A DNA stretch of 64,000 bases from Eumeta japonica (Eukaryota > Arthropoda > Insecta > Lepidoptera > Psychidae). The notes beneath the pieces were generated by a model. That model saw only the letters and a program-made list of their open reading frames with translations, had not been told where the DNA came from and made no database searches. Below are positions 35,646 to 48,900 of this stretch, in pieces. Positions within the stretch are counted from its first letter, which is position 1, and each line of letters opens with the position of its first letter. The position numbers and the translations under genes were made by a program. The stretch spans positions 186,001 to 250,000 of the forward strand of contig BGZK01000076.1 in the NCBI GenBank assembly GCA_005406025.1, read 5' to 3'.

Positions 35646-38103
35646 CTTTTCTTTTTTTTTTGAGTAGTCGACAAACTGAGGTGACTCAGATTAATAAAGA
35701 ATAGAGTAGGTGACGTGATGATTTATAGTACAGAGCCCTCTCTACGCAAGTCAGAATCACACTCGACCGGTATCTATTCTGTCATATAAAATATGACATA
35801 AATCTCGAAATATTATAGCATCTCACAAATGTGTAACCGTGCGCCTACATCGGTGCTGGTACGTTTAAGTGCGCCTCTTATAAAAAACGTATACGGCTAT
35901 CTATGACATGTCGCGTCAAATTTTAATCAGCCTAATGCGGAGACGTGTCCTCCCAAAATTTTTTTCCTTTAGATTTTTTGAAAATCAATAGCTGCTACCG
36001 GTACAGCATTCGGTGAAGTTTTCACGTTTTCTTTATCTTAACTCTTATGAGCACGGGGTTTGTCCTTATTTCTTTTTATATGCAACGCATACAATTCTTC
36101 GTTACTCAAGCTGAGTTTAGGATTATTTTTGATAATGTGACACATTCATCTTTTTGATGTCACTTCGACAAAGGGAGACCAAAACTTATGTTCTCATTGA
36201 TTACATCACTTTATGTTGTCGCTTTTTTAAGAATCTCATTATCTTGGCACTATTCATGATGAACAGGTCCCAACGTTGTGGAGCTAGGACTGCCAGCCCC
36301 CAAACCAACGGCTTGGATTGCGTCCCTAAGCCCGAAGCGAGAGTAGTAACTTAAGTTAAAAAAAATCATCGGTGGAGAACGAACTATATACGTGAATTAT
36401 TTGGTTAGATGCGAAGTGGATTGTCGCACAGAGCGTTCTGTATTGTGAAAATAGTTTCATAATTAAAACTAAAACAACGTTTCGTTTTTAGAATTTGAAA
36501 TGTATATCTTAAAGGAGAAATTAAATAGCATATATCTTGAATGTTTTCAATGTCATTCGATCCTTCTTTTAATCGACTTATATCGATTGTGTCACATCTG
36601 AAAGAAATTTTTAAAATTCAAACTCTATTGGCATTTTTACGATTGGAAAAAAGGTCAAAGAAAGCAATGTCGGAATTTGATTTTTTTTCTAGGAGATGCT
36701 ATAACTAATCATTCGGCCTCTGTTTAATATCGGTGCCTATGAAGGATTTTGTTTCAGAGCGAGTAACATACGAAATTTTATTCAGAAAAATGTTTTGTGA
36801 AATCTGCCTTTGCTTTTAGGTATAACTAGAAATGCGTTTCGATGATAATCCTAGGATTCATTTTCCTCTCCTGCAAGGTTGAAATACTGACGTTTAGATT
36901 CTTAGTCGCCTGTAAAGTGGATGTAGCCGATTATATTCAGTTTAGGTAACAATTTGCTAAAAGACCTAACATCCGCTTGCAGTACCTGCTGCTGAAGTTC
37001 CATCACATAATGATATCAAATCCTTAATCTTTTTCTCAATTTGAAAGGATACGGAAAAACATACTTATTCAAGGAAGTGTATATGTATAATTATTTATAA
37101 CTTTGTTTTCTTAATTTTTTTGCATAAGTTTTGTTTACTTTTGACAACTGTTCCTGTAACGACGCTGTCTCATGTTAATGACAACAATAAGCTACTTGAT
37201 TTTGTATAAGTAAGAAACATTAATAATTTTCGAGTTCGACTTAACCTACTATTGTAAAAGTTTAATAACAATAAACTTCTGTCTTTTCCACACTTATGTT
37301 CGTTATGTTACTATTATATGTTCACTATTAGAAAATACGAAATAAGGATATGCAATTAAATATTGTGCACGACACTAGTTTAGCTTGTATTCAGTTTTCG
37401 AATTGCTTGAAAGTAGCACGTTACGGTCATAATATTTTACAAATAGTGATGTGACACTCACTCGATTTAAATTTAGTGTTATTTAAAATTTGTTTGAGGT
37501 ACAATAATTATTTGCAACGGATTTGTTTGAAAGTTTCTTCTTTCACTGGTTTCAATACAAAAAATAAAAAACAAAAGCATCATTGAATTTCAATCGGTGA
37601 TATATGGCAACTGCAAAAGTTTTCAAATCATCATATTAGAGGTGTTGTCTTCAAAAACAATAGTTATATTTCAAAAGCAGGTCGCTCATAACTCGAAATC
37701 ACATCGCTGAAACTGAACTAACGATGACCGAAAAACGAAATGGCTGCAACTTTCCTCGCTGAAAACGCAACACCGATTTCGAGCGAATAACGTTCTATTT
37801 GTGTTCCCTTTTTTTTCGCCGTGGCGTCCACGCATTCGCCCCTTTTCCGGGTGTGACGACCGAAAGCGAGAGTGAACCGGGGAAAAAATATACGTCACCG
37901 TTCCAGCGTGGCGGAGGAAAAACGAGGAAAAACGAGGAGAAGTGGTGACCCCGCGAAGAGTGAAAGTCTCCGATGAAAAAAACGTGGAATGTACGGGCTT
38001 TGTTTTGAATGCGTACGAAACTATTGGGAGCAAATCTGAAAAAAGGTATAAAGCTAAAGTCCGACCGAAAAAAAATACAAATATTTCTATATTGTATATT
38101 AAA
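35646..38103. other. AT-rich noncoding stretch, no gene seen
   Basis: No gene or repeat is recognised. The patch 37700-38000 is less AT-rich and includes a direct repeat GGAAAAACGA near 37916-37936. Its 115-codon minus frame (37686-38033) has no domain. Confidence 0.45.
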
Positions 38104-38684
38104 TCTATACTAATATTATAAACGAGAAAGTTTGTAGGTATGGATGGATGTTTGTTGCTCTTTCACGCAAAAACTACTGAATGGATCTCGATGACACTGG
38201 ACAATAATATATAGAGTACACATCAGAATAACACATAGGCTGTAATTTATAAAGATGTATTGTGAATTATCCAAAATATAACGATAAGTGTCAAGTAAGT
38301 AGGAAAAAATCTGTTATCCGCGAGCTATTCTGGCGTGCGCTGCAAAAACCGTTGGAATTACACGCATATAATGTATAATGGAAATGTTTATTTTAAATAG
38401 TCCTACAAAAAAGCCTGCGATATCATATATCTATCTTTTATGTGCAAGCTATTATTGTCAAAAGAGTGAACCATAAATACAATAATAATTGATAATTTAT
38501 TTCTAACGCGCATTTGGTAGTTTGGTAGTTTGAAAGATGCATTGATCTTTATATCAAAATAAATACATTTATCGCATCTGGTGTTTAAAGTAGATAAACT
38601 TTGTCTTTTACACTACATCATTTGGACAAATATCTGAATAGTTATGACGATAGACAAGCGAGTGCGCGATATTATGTTGCGGTC

Positions 38685-38855
38685 CGGGGGCAGGGTCAGA
38701 CCATAAAGGTAGCAGGCATACATTTGAGCATGCAATGTTTTTCCCACGGCCAGCTCTATTTGGCTTGCTCACGCGTTTCTAAATCGCAAAATCTGCATGT
38801 TTATAAAGACCAAAATAAATCGTTTAACATAGTTTATAGGACTATATTGCAGTAG
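38685..38855 (+). pseudogene. C-terminal remnant of Helitron Pif1-like helicase
   Basis: This is the end of the helicase of the autonomous Helitron, a superfamily 1 DNA helicase that acts with the Rep nuclease in rolling-circle transposition. The visible residues RGQGQT, GIHLSMQCFSHGQLYLACSR and NIVYRTILQ correspond to helicase motifs V and VI and the natural C-terminus, which ends at TAG (38853-38855). The open frame reaches back to 38601, but the residues before about 38685 do not look like helicase and probably derive from a deletion junction. All ATP-binding motifs are missing, so the fragment cannot be active. The reading frame is intact over about 57 codons, which suggests a fairly recent loss. 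Confidence 0.8.
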
Positions 38856-39166
38856 CCACCTATAGCTTTTGCATTACCATCAATCGTCATGTACTTCCGT
38901 ACCTATCTATCCTTACAAACTATAGCGTTTATAATACCTATAATACATTTTAGTAAGATCATCATAAAAACACTTAGTTCCAATTTTCATACATTACACA
39001 ATACAATTATTCGAACATTTATAACTGGAGAATAGCTAGATCGATTTTCATTTTTAATTTGTTGGATTTGTCTCCGTCCCGAATAGCAAAATAATAGAAA
39101 AACATTGAAAAATTGACAAAAAAATAAAACGCCTTCTATCATCATTATCACAATTTTCCATCACCA

Positions 39167-39182
39167 CGCGGGTGAAACCGCG
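39167..39182 (+). terminator. Helitron 3' terminal hairpin
   Basis: A stem of five GC pairs with a six-base loop (GTGAAA), just upstream of the CTAG terminus. Such hairpins mark the end of rolling-circle transfer in Helitrons. Confidence 0.75.
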
Positions 39183-39194
39183 GGGTGCAGCTAG

Positions 39195-40599
39195 TGTAAC
39201 ATAAATAAATTATGTGTGAACTGATACTATTATTATTTTATATGTGTTAAGTACATATGAGACGATGTTGTTTTTTCATTATGAGAAATTTATCAAAGCA
39301 TGATAATAATTTTAATCAACGACATCATGAATCTAAAAATGACTTTGTTTGTCCCTTTTATGCTTCAAGCGGACGTCTAAATGCAGCATTTGGAAGAGAT
39401 ATAGTTTCTGCCAAGGACAGACATAGGGCAATAAAAAAAATATGCTATGCCGAGGGTATTGCGCATTATCAAGCAACAGAGTTGTCAACAAAATGGTGCT
39501 AATACACTGAAGTTTGTGAACTTTAAAGTAGGTTTTTGCCTTTATCAAACATACCGCACCTCTCTCGTACGCATATAGAAACGATGTGCAGACGGTGACG
39601 GTGCATCTCAATACCGGTTCGATGAAGCCGCCGGATGTCGAAGAGGCCACTGACAACGACATCGTAAACGAAAGGGAGAACACGACAGAAATCGGGATCA
39701 GCATCGTAATCGAGAAGACCGGGAACGGTAGCTAGATCGAGCCAGAACAGGCACGGGTAACGAAAAAACAACGGGAGCTGGACTGCAATAGGACGGGCTC
39801 GATATAAACCACGGAGTAATTTATTCGATATCCACGCGAATTGTGCTCCGAAAAAGATGCATAAATAGGAACATCGAATTTTGTGTGTTTTTGTATATAA
39901 AACCGAATGAAATTATTTTTTAATTTTAATTAATTTCGTGTCGTGATTGGCTTAATAAAATTTCTTTAAAAAAAAAATCAAATATTTATTTAAAACGGGC
40001 CGTCCGATAATGATAAAGTTTAAAAAAAAGTCCGATTTTTCTGTAGAATAATAAATATGCAAGTTTCCGAGTTTCCGAGTTTTTATTAACTTTATATTTT
40101 TCTTTCCCGGCTGCCTTTCTCGGGGTTATTTCTGAACGCATTCAGAGTTTCGTGACCCAAATTCCGGATACTTTCAAATAAAATCTGGGTCAATCACGCT
40201 TTTATACTTGGGGCGTGCAGGGGAAATATTTCTTTATTATGACTGTACCAAGACGAACTATGATCCTGACGAAACCTTTATTAAATATAGCCGTTGTCTA
40301 AATTACTAACATATACGTTTGACTTAAGAAAATTGATTTCATATTGAAATGTATTTCTCATATGGAAAGATACGATAACTTATATTTTTTGTTTCAATGA
40401 TTAGTCTTTATCCAAATGCTATTGTAGTTCTTTAGAAAGCGTAAATGATCAATATAAACAAAGAGCCGAAGTGACAATAAACCATCTGTCGATGGTAGCT
40501 GAGAGTAAAAGGCATTTTGGATAGAGACCACACTTAGAGGAGATGGTAAGTTTATTTAACTGCATTTTTAAAGAGCAAACTAGCTTGATAGACAAAAGA
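39195..40599. other. noncoding stretch, no gene recognised
   Basis: A CG-containing patch (39560-39790) is covered by overlapping frames on both strands (39257-39502 plus, 39333-39704 minus, 39523-39771 minus). No domain was recognised. Direct repeat CGAGTTTCCGAGTTT near 40066-40082. Confidence 0.45.
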
Positions 40600-40820
40600 A
40601 AGTATGTGGTCATGGCCACCCATGGACACTCGCAACCCCAGAGATGTCGCCGGCATGTTGCCGGTCTCTTTCGTAGGAATAGGATATCTGATGGAGAGGG
40701 TATTGATTGGCGGGAATGGTCCGCAGGAACTCTCATCCACTGGACGGAAAGCACCAACGCAAGCCATTACTTCAAATCCGCATTATGTGAGGCCCACTTT
40801 CGTGTTGCATCTAAATTGAT
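40600..40820 (+). repeat. copy of a short lepidopteran dispersed element
   Basis: TGTGGTCATGGCCACCCATG, GACACTCGCAACCCCAGAGA, CATGTTGCCGGTCTC and GGAATAGGATATCTGATGGA lie in the order that I recall for an abundant lepidopteran non-autonomous repeat. Related pieces occur at 4700, 51340 and, inverted, at 41770. Overlapping 70-100 codon frames on both strands (40449-40851) are a by-product of the repeat and not genes. Confidence 0.5.
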
Positions 40821-41204
40821 CGCGACATGGCACTACCTCTGTAAATGGTGAATAAAAGTAACACTCGAAAAACAAATAAAACTCAAAAAGGCTCAATGGT
40901 GGCGGACAACATCCAGTTTGAGAGAAGGACTCCTAACATAGTGTAGTCAACGAGTAGTAAGTAGTTGAACGACGAAGATCGAGCACTTTGTGTGGTATTT
41001 AGTTTTTTTTTCTATGAAACCGTACCTAAGATGATGAATTCCATATCCAATCCGTTTTTTTTAATTATCGTTTGCAACCTAATACCAAAATTGTACACTA
41101 AATAGTATTAACTAAATTGTGACACTAAAAATACATCGTCGTTTCAATGCTAGAAATTATTGAAATGAAGATATGTTATGTTTGTGATAACGTTAATAAA
41201 AATT

Positions 41205-41285
41205 TTAGTACAGTATATATATAAGTTCGAATCCTGGCTTCCGTAGACGTTTTCTATTTTTATTTATTTTTATCTAAAAGTACAC
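41205..41285 (+). repeat. SINE tail with tRNA-like B box
   Basis: AGTTCGAATCCTGG (41224-41237) matches a tRNA B box. It is followed by a TTTTCTATTTTTATTTATTT tail leading into ATCTAAAAGTAC, as in an abundant lepidopteran SINE. The A box half is not clear. Confidence 0.4.
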
Positions 41286-41689
41286 AAAACGGATTACAAC
41301 CATTATAAAATTGTATGGAAAGATATGATAAATATACAAGTTGATCTAAATCATAATCCTTAAGTATGTGTACATAGCATGCTTAGAACTAAAGTATACA
41401 TAAAAAAAATAAACTAAATGAAAAAGCTTGACCAAGATAATTTTAATTTATCCCAACTTAAGACCTCACGCTCCGTATATTTAAAAGTATGGATTAAACC
41501 TTCGATAAGAGACTTGTCTGTGCATTAGTGACAATGGTCGTCTGCAGTGGTAGAGCCATGCTGTGGTCGACTCGGCCACATCACGAAAATGGGTCGACTC
41601 GACCGGCATTACATGGCACTCTCACAGAATGAAGCCGTAAAGTAAAACATTTTGCTGTTCTGTCTCGTTCTGTAAGTGGGAGTTCCGTT

Positions 41690-41870
41690 GGCCCACTCCC
41701 CCTCCATCATTCCTGTCTCGCTCCATCAATCTCCCTTCCACCAGATGTCCTATTTACACTCAAGAGGTCGGCAACGCACTGATGACTCCTATGGAGTCGC
41801 AAATGTCTATGGGCTGCGATGATGGCCTACTTACCGGTGGCTGGTAGACTTTCAAAAATGGTATTAATAA
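41690..41870 (-). repeat. inverted copy of the short lepidopteran element
   Basis: Read on the minus strand it gives CCAGCCACCGGTAAGTAGGC, CATCATCGCAGCCCATAGAC and TCATCAGTGCGTTGCCGACC, in the order seen in the plus-strand copy at 40600-40820. Sequence on its plus-strand left side (41540-41680) may belong to the same or another repeat. Confidence 0.5.
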
Positions 41871-43639
41871 AATAAGAAAAGCGTGCTTTCTACTAAGCCG
41901 ATGGGTTAGACTTAAAATCCCAGTCCCTCAAAATGAAATAAAAAGATTGTGGGAGATTTTTGTGTTGTCCTATTGTAGAGGCAGTGACCAGAACGTGACA
42001 ACAATACCAACGTATATATTTGAATTGTTGTTGTCAAATAATTAAAGACGTCAAATTACACGCGTTTATATAATAAAGGGTAGTATATATAGATACGGAC
42101 AGGATATGGAAGAGATGAGATAATTTATTGATAAATTCTCAATATCTTCTTGCGCGAGACACGCCACAAGATGCATACATGCAATTATGTAATTACAATA
42201 TTATTTATTTATGAAAATGCAATACCGGTTATGAAAATCACATCTGCTGAATTTCCATTCAATTTTTTCCGATGCAGACCGTGAAAATAGATAAGCGGTC
42301 TGAAAAAATAATAATAGATGCATAAGCAAATCGCCAAACAAACACGATTCCGTCAGCGGGATGAACAATTGGCGAAACTGCGCCCGCCGCAGTCAAAATA
42401 AATATGTTACGCTCGGATGCATTTAAACGAAATGAGTTGCAAAAAACTGGCAACATTTCGGAGCGCGTATTCATTTAAATGAGAGAGCTTTATGTAGTAA
42501 ATGGCGAATTAAGGTTTTCGTACATAGAAAAAAGTAAATAGTGACAAAAAAGCTACCATTTTAATATGACTCGATCGGATGTGAAATTCTACGTGTGTGT
42601 GTGCGTGGCGAATGTTTACGCGCGTGCGAATCGCGCCGGTGACGCGCGAGCGTACAGGATGTTTGGGTTTAAATTACGATATCGGAAATTAAGTAGGACC
42701 TGTAACCACCGTGACATACGAAAGCTTACGGATGATTATTGAGCACATGGTCGTTTGTAAGTTTAAGTTGAAAATTTTCAGAGAAATCTTAATAAGACTT
42801 AAATTTTGTACATTATAAAATATATTGTAAAAACAGAAACAATTTAGTTTTGTTAATGATTGGGTGAAATTTATAATACCGAAAATATTCAAGGTTTATT
42901 GTATATTTGTACAGAAATACCTGTTCACAGCCTGAGACCATGAAAATAAAATAATCTCGAAAAAGACCATGTTCTTCATTAAGGTATTAAGACAGTATTG
43001 TATGTACAATTTTTATTTATGGGTTGCACTAAATGACTATAAATTTGATGTTTTATAAATTAGGTTTTCTTCGACCTTTTTATACAAGGTTTTAATAAAT
43101 GTAATACAATTTCTGTTAGCTTAATTTCAAAACCTTGTACAAACCATAGAGGATAAGACTATAGAAATTTATATATAGCTCATGCGATAAAACATTTCAA
43201 AGTTTCAGGTAAATATTATTATTGAGAGTCGTAAGGAGCTGACTCAAGTGCAAAGAAATCGAGATGATTCATAACTGCATATTTCAGGATATGAGTATTT
43301 CAAAAGTGTAAAAAGGTACATGGTAACTTGATCTTGAGGAATAGATAGGCTTAAAATTTTATTATCTCTGAAATGCTTTTCTTCATCCAAGTTAACGAAC
43401 TCATATAAATAATAATTTAACAATTTTAACGTCCTGATCCGACCGTATATCGTTGACTATGCACTTGCAGTGTTGTAAGGTAAGGTTAGACAAAACGAAG
43501 GAATACAATTAATTTCTGTACCAACACTGAAATGAATTCATGAACACCTAGGTTAATGGTTGTGCATTCAGAAAAAAATAACGGTTGACCGTGCAAGCTG
43601 TACCTAATATTTACCGCTGTCATATTTGTTGATGTGTTA
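41871..43639. other. AT-rich noncoding stretch with a small CG-rich patch
   Basis: The patch at 42590-42655 is rich in GCGCG words. An 11-bp inverted repeat TACAAGGTTTT / AAAACCTTGTA lies at 43083-43093 and 43129-43139. Frames at 42259-42474 and 42689-42892 (minus) have no recognised domain. Confidence 0.45.
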
Positions 43640-43800
43640 CTGAGCTTCGCGAGGTCAAAATTTTGTCATCTCGGAGCTCAAAAACTTATCTTTAAGCTTT
43701 TCGAGCTCACAAACTCAAAAAAGCGGTTGACCTCATAGAGCGTTTCTGAATTTAAGCTCAAAATCTTTAACAATATACAGTGACTATACCGCGATGCTGG
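43640..43800. repeat. diverged repeat with GAGCTC words
   Basis: CGGAGCTCAAAAACTTATCT, TTTTCGAGCTCACAAACTCA and AGCGGTTGACCTCATAGAGC recall words in 60440-60600 (GGTTGACCCTAAAGG, TTTTCGAGCTCAAAAG). A decayed member of that family is likely but not proven. Confidence 0.3.
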
Positions 43801-44772
43801 TTATTCCGAAGAACCGTCGTAAATAATACACATTATTTTACTTTTCACGTATAACTTTTTTTCCTTTTTGCAGCCATACCAAGTAGATTGGCAAAGTTTG
43901 ATGGCGTCACGAGGACTATTTAAGTACAGACCGGTGAATCAAAACCTGTGCAATCGGACGGAAGGATGTAAGATAAGGCTGTATTCTATTCCCAATTAAG
44001 AATCTTGTAAAGTCACAAACTGAAAATTAAGATGGAAGTAACGTTCGTGTGCGTCTCGCTCTTAATGACCCACTGTGTTGACGACGTGCCCTTACGACAA
44101 GATTAGTTCAACATACGAAATCGCTATCTTAATTGTGGAAAGATAAACTTTTCTATTAAACAATGATAGCGTCGAGGGCATCTAAATAATGTAAAATATG
44201 ACGGATATATTACCCTCTGAGCTAATGAACACTACTAGCAGCCGTGTGGTTCCGTCCTCCGCAGACTTCAAAGTCAGTGGGGCGAGTGAGTTCTGAGATG
44301 AAAATTGTAATTGGTTAGATGTCTGTAGAATGACCTTCGGTTACATGAAGCGACGACTTACGTTTAGTATTATATATATTACGTTTATATAGTATTATCT
44401 ATTTTATTAGTATTATCAATTTAATATTATATTTGGAAGCTAAAAAGCAACACGCTGTACATAATTGCAGCCAGACGCACCCAGCCATATATAAGCGAGT
44501 GTTGTGTTTCAGTTCATGTGTGCGCGTTTATCGAGGTCATTGCTGCATTCGGCGTGCTGCACACCCGCTGGGAAATGTAATACAAGAATATAGTGTTTTA
44601 TCTATAAAGTATTCATTTTATTAATATTATAAAACCTGTTTTCTTCAATTCACAATATATTTTTTTTTCAAAATTCGCTACAGAAAAATGATATTGTATG
44701 TAATTATTATAAATAAAAGATCATTTACTTTTTTTGGATATAGGTTAACATTATGTATCTGTTTTTAATTTA
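43801..44772. other. noncoding stretch, no gene seen
   Basis: Short frames only. The stretch 44225-44300 (CAGCCGTGTGGTTCCGTCCT) may be another decayed repeat. Confidence 0.4.
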
Positions 44773-44847
44773 TGTATCGGGACTTGTCCCTTTCAGTCAT
44801 TGTGACTAGCTGAAGGTCGAGCGATGATGATGTTGATGATGATAATT
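44773..44847 (+). repeat. LINE-type 3' tail
   Basis: ATCGGGACTTGTCCCTTTCA, GTCATTGTGACTAGCTGAAG and GTCGAGCGATGATGATG show the pattern of the 3' end of a lepidopteran non-LTR retrotransposon with a GATGAT tail. A related tail lies at 45909-45975. Confidence 0.45.
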
Positions 44848-45908
44848 AAAAAAAATGTCAATTTATGTATTATCAATTCCCTGCCAGTTCATAGCTTAAA
44901 TCAACCAATCTTAAAATCAAGGATCTGTACAATAAAACAGATTTTAGGGTATCTTGTTACTCATAGTTCGCTATTTATCTTTCTTCGATGGATAAATTTT
45001 ATAAATAATACTAACAGAATTTTCCAGAGAAAAATATAAAACCTTAATCATTGGTTTTATAAATTGTGCAGTTATTTTTTTATGTGTAATTATTTTGTAA
45101 TGTTACCACTAAAAAAGATAGATTTGAGGATTTTCTACGATACTATTGTTGCACGACGTTTAGTTACCTCGCTGCAGTGGTATACCATACCATAATCTTT
45201 TTTATTTCAGAGTGAACTTGCACCTTAACCCACAGAGCTTGCACCTTAAGCCCACCGTGCTGGCCCAGTACGTTTCGAAGGCAACTAACGACCGTTGTTA
45301 CTAATGCAATGACAATGTCCGAAAAGATGACTTAAGATGCTTTCAAAGAAACGGAGCGAATTGTTTATTTCGATTTAATCAAAAAACATCAAGTTTTTAC
45401 CCAGATTCGCATGTACATAAGCTATTACAACATGAACTAAAAAGGCGGAGCCACAATAGCACAGGGCAAAGCAGAGATCAAAAAGATTGACGATGAACGT
45501 TACAAACTTCCAGAGACGGAGTCCGAAAGGCTGTATCGAAAAAAGAGAAAATTATACTTGAGGGACTCGCTCAGACGAGACACGAGCTATCGCAAGAGGG
45601 ACCAAGAAGAATGAGCAGCATTAGTACAACAGAGCAAAGTAGAGTTGAAAATAGCTTTAGAAGAACTGTTTTACAGCTCAGAAACGGGCATTAAAAACCT
45701 GCATCAAGCAAATGAAACGAAGAATAACAGATAAACGGAAGAGGATTACGTATTCGCAACATATTTATTAACACATTGTAGCATCTATTTCCTATTCCTA
45801 CTTCAGTTTCTGGCCAAAGGTACTACGAATATCTGCTGGCTCTACAATCCCGTCACCCCTAATCCAGACTAGAGCCTGCACCCACCTCATATAATTACTC
45901 TACCTTTG
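44848..45908. other. decayed sequence between two LINE-type tails
   Basis: Contains CCCACCGTGCTGGCCCAGTA (45250-45269), a word typical of lepidopteran LINE ends. It also contains a 21-bp tandem duplication starting CTTGCACCTTAA (45217 and 45238). The 45330-45740 part is purine-rich and may be a decayed LINE coding region, but no domain could be read. Confidence 0.3.
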
Positions 45909-45975
45909 GGTATCAGGACTAATCTCTTTCAGTCAACACCACCGGCTGAAGGTTGAGCGAATGATAATGATGAAA
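45909..45975 (+). repeat. LINE-type 3' tail, second copy
   Basis: TATCAGGACTAATCTCTTTC, AGTCAACACCACCGGCTGAA and GGTTGAGCGAATGATAATGA parallel the tail at 44773-44847 with several differences. Confidence 0.45.
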
Positions 45976-48900
45976 TTAAAAACAACGAGTTTTTACGTTT
46001 GAGTCGTAGTCAGGGTAAAGTCCGATACCTCCTGGTTATAAAACAACATTTTTTAACCACCAATCCTTCACCACTCTTAGCCACCGCAGCTATTGCAGAT
46101 TTTCAATTTAGAAAAGCAAATGATAATCGTTGTTGTTAGAGCGCACTCAAACATAATAACATTTTTTTAAATATATGTGGTTTTTGCTAAAACTTTTATT
46201 TTATTAAGAAATAAAATATAATAACGTTTTGATAAACAATAAATACGAAACATCAAAAATGAAATCAAATCTTTAAATAATCTGGAATACTGTCATGATT
46301 AATTACGATACTACCACAAATGGTTTTCGAATCTATAGATACGTTATTGACACAATTTGCTAGAAATATTTTATAAATATACAAATTCAGTAACAATATA
46401 ATGTACTGTAAAAATATAGCAAGTAAGACGAAATGGACATTGCAAGGATATAAACTGACACAAGGAAAACTGCTTAAGGGTTATTCTCGACTTTTTACAG
46501 TTACTCAAGCCGAGAGTGTGAATGACGCTCTTTTCATTAAAAATAACACTGCATTCAACAAATTTCCATTTTTCTTTGTGACGTCCAAAGGCCACAACCA
46601 CTGATTATCGTCCAAGGGAGTCAAAACAACGCGCCGGCCTTTGTCTGAGGGACATGAGTCAATTTGCCTGCTCGTTTAACGACCATTGCAAGTATTCAGT
46701 CCGTGTTCCACTTGCTGTAGGGTTGTCGCAGTTGAAAAAAAATGTTAAGAAATTAATTTGATTTTTATGAGGCAAAACAGAATTTATTTAAAACTAGAAT
46801 GAATGCATCTGCATTTAGGAAATAAAATATTTAACATTATGAACGGTTTGCCTAAATGACCTGTTATATAAAAGCCTTTTCTTTATGATGTCTTCAACAG
46901 TAATACTTTCCATTAAACACCATGTTTAAGAAAATTAATCCTTATCGTAGCATAAGGGTTAGGAAATTGTATTTCACCTCTCGCAAAAGGGTTATTGGTA
47001 TTTTATTTTTATATTCAAAACTGTTTTAAAATGTAAAATTGGCTAAGATATGAACATTTTGGATTGCCGACTAGACACAAAGGTTATTGCCAAAAAGGGA
47101 GGCTAACTTTATATTACACAAATTCACGATTGCTTGTTTCTCAAAAAAAATGAAAGATGAATACTCGATGCCTTATAATGTACTAACTTAATTTTAGTTT
47201 ATATTATAACGATTAGTGTTTGAACTACCAAAATTCATCGAGAATTGTTATATTATTAATACGTATTACTTAATAGTATTATAATGTTTATGGCCAACTC
47301 TAGTCTAAACGCTGTCGAGACTATGATTTATGAAATCAGTCTTAAAATAAAATATATGCCACCAAAATCTACGGCAAGACACATTAAAGTCAGCCGTGAA
47401 TCGCTATCGAAAACTTAAGATTTACAATAAAAAACACTCAAGATTAGTGTTGATTTTATTACATTTTAAGTATTTTTAAGCATCTATGATAGAAATGAAT
47501 TAATATTGAAAGAAAAAGGAATCCCTATTACAATATTACGTCGCTCAGATATACATATGTTTATTTTTTATTAATGTTTACAATACAATACATTTCATAT
47601 CATAAGTGCTTCAAAATAAATACGTCAACCCTATTTTAAATAAAGGCAAACGCAGGCCTTGTAGCCATTTTTTTTGAGTAATGGTTAAATATTAATGACT
47701 TGATTAATGTGTCGAATTTAAAGTAACATAATTCACAGTCGTATCTACTGTTCGAGATAGAAAAACCATTTTCAACGAACAACAGTGACTAATAAGTAAT
47801 AGAAAAAAATTTGGTTGCCTGTAAAGTCGGTATACGGGCGAAAGTTTTACGTGACAACGACTTTGAATGGTAAAATCATTTTAATGTGAATATTCATTCG
47901 TATAGTAGGAAGAAGGATGAAATAATAGTAACAATTTAAAACATTTATTTATACAAAGAATTATATTTAAAACATTAATTTATACAAAGAATCTCGCACT
48001 GAATTTCATATTAACAAAATTTTATTTTTACCTTTACATACATACGTATTTATATACAAATATACATACAATAACTTGCAATACATTTGTAAGCTATGCA
48101 CTAATTCTCTAGCTAGCGCGGCAGACCGATCATAGTTGAGTGGGAGAGAGACGCAAGGATTCGGCGGGCCCTCTCGTTCGGTGACTCATCGTTACGTTAC
48201 CGAGCGTTACACTTTTTCATAAGTGACTCCCAGCCGCAACCTAATTTAAGACGTTGTCACGTCAAAAATTCCTTTGAAAAGGTTCATACTGCATTTTTTT
48301 AATGATTGCATATCATTTATGTATATTTGAATATTCCAAACATAATGATATTAATGATGGTTAATAATAAAATAAGCACCTTAACAATGTTGCCTTTGAC
48401 TATGCTCTATCACCAGAAAATTCAGTCTGGGCGATGTCGTGTACGCACTAAAAATCGAAGCACAAATGTCCGTCACCTTGCCTAGACCCAAATTATATTT
48501 AATGTGCATTGTTTATTTTCAGTAATCAGTATTATAATTAATTAGCATGTAAAACGTAAAAAATAGTAATTGCTAATTTATTTTTAAAATAACTAATCTC
48601 ATTTATAATTATTAAAATCACTTAATAGCTAATTGTTAAGTTGTGATAATCCTATAAATCCAACAATCTTGTAAAAGTATTGTAATTATATAAGATCTTT
48701 AATTTATAAACTTATAAAAAATACAGCAATAGTGATTTCAGAAATAATGTTTCATTTATTTGCATTATCGATATATTTATAAGCATTCCATTTTTGGTGT
48801 ATCATTAATTAATAAATATATTGAAAATTTAAACAATTCTTTTCTACGTACTCTTCATCAAAAATAACTGTGGTTTTCTCTACAATTATTCGACTTATAG

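Larger units (their letters stand above)
38104..39194 (+). mobile_element. internally deleted Helitron
   Basis: The element starts with TCTATACTAATATTATAAA (38104-38122) after a host A. It ends with CTAG (39191-39194) before a host T, which matches Helitron insertion between A and T. Just before the end lies a hairpin, CGCGG (39167-39171) and CCGCG (39178-39182), 8 bases from CTAG. The first 140 bases, including the CTCTTTCACGCAAAAACTAC block, match the standard lepidopteran Helitron left end. At about 1.1 kb it is far shorter than an autonomous copy, and the Rep nuclease and most of the helicase are absent. Helitrons are rolling-circle DNA transposons. Confidence 0.85.

Noticed and set aside
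40449..40851. Opposite-strand frames of about 100 codons
   Set aside because: They lie on a dispersed repeat and read its sequence by chance.
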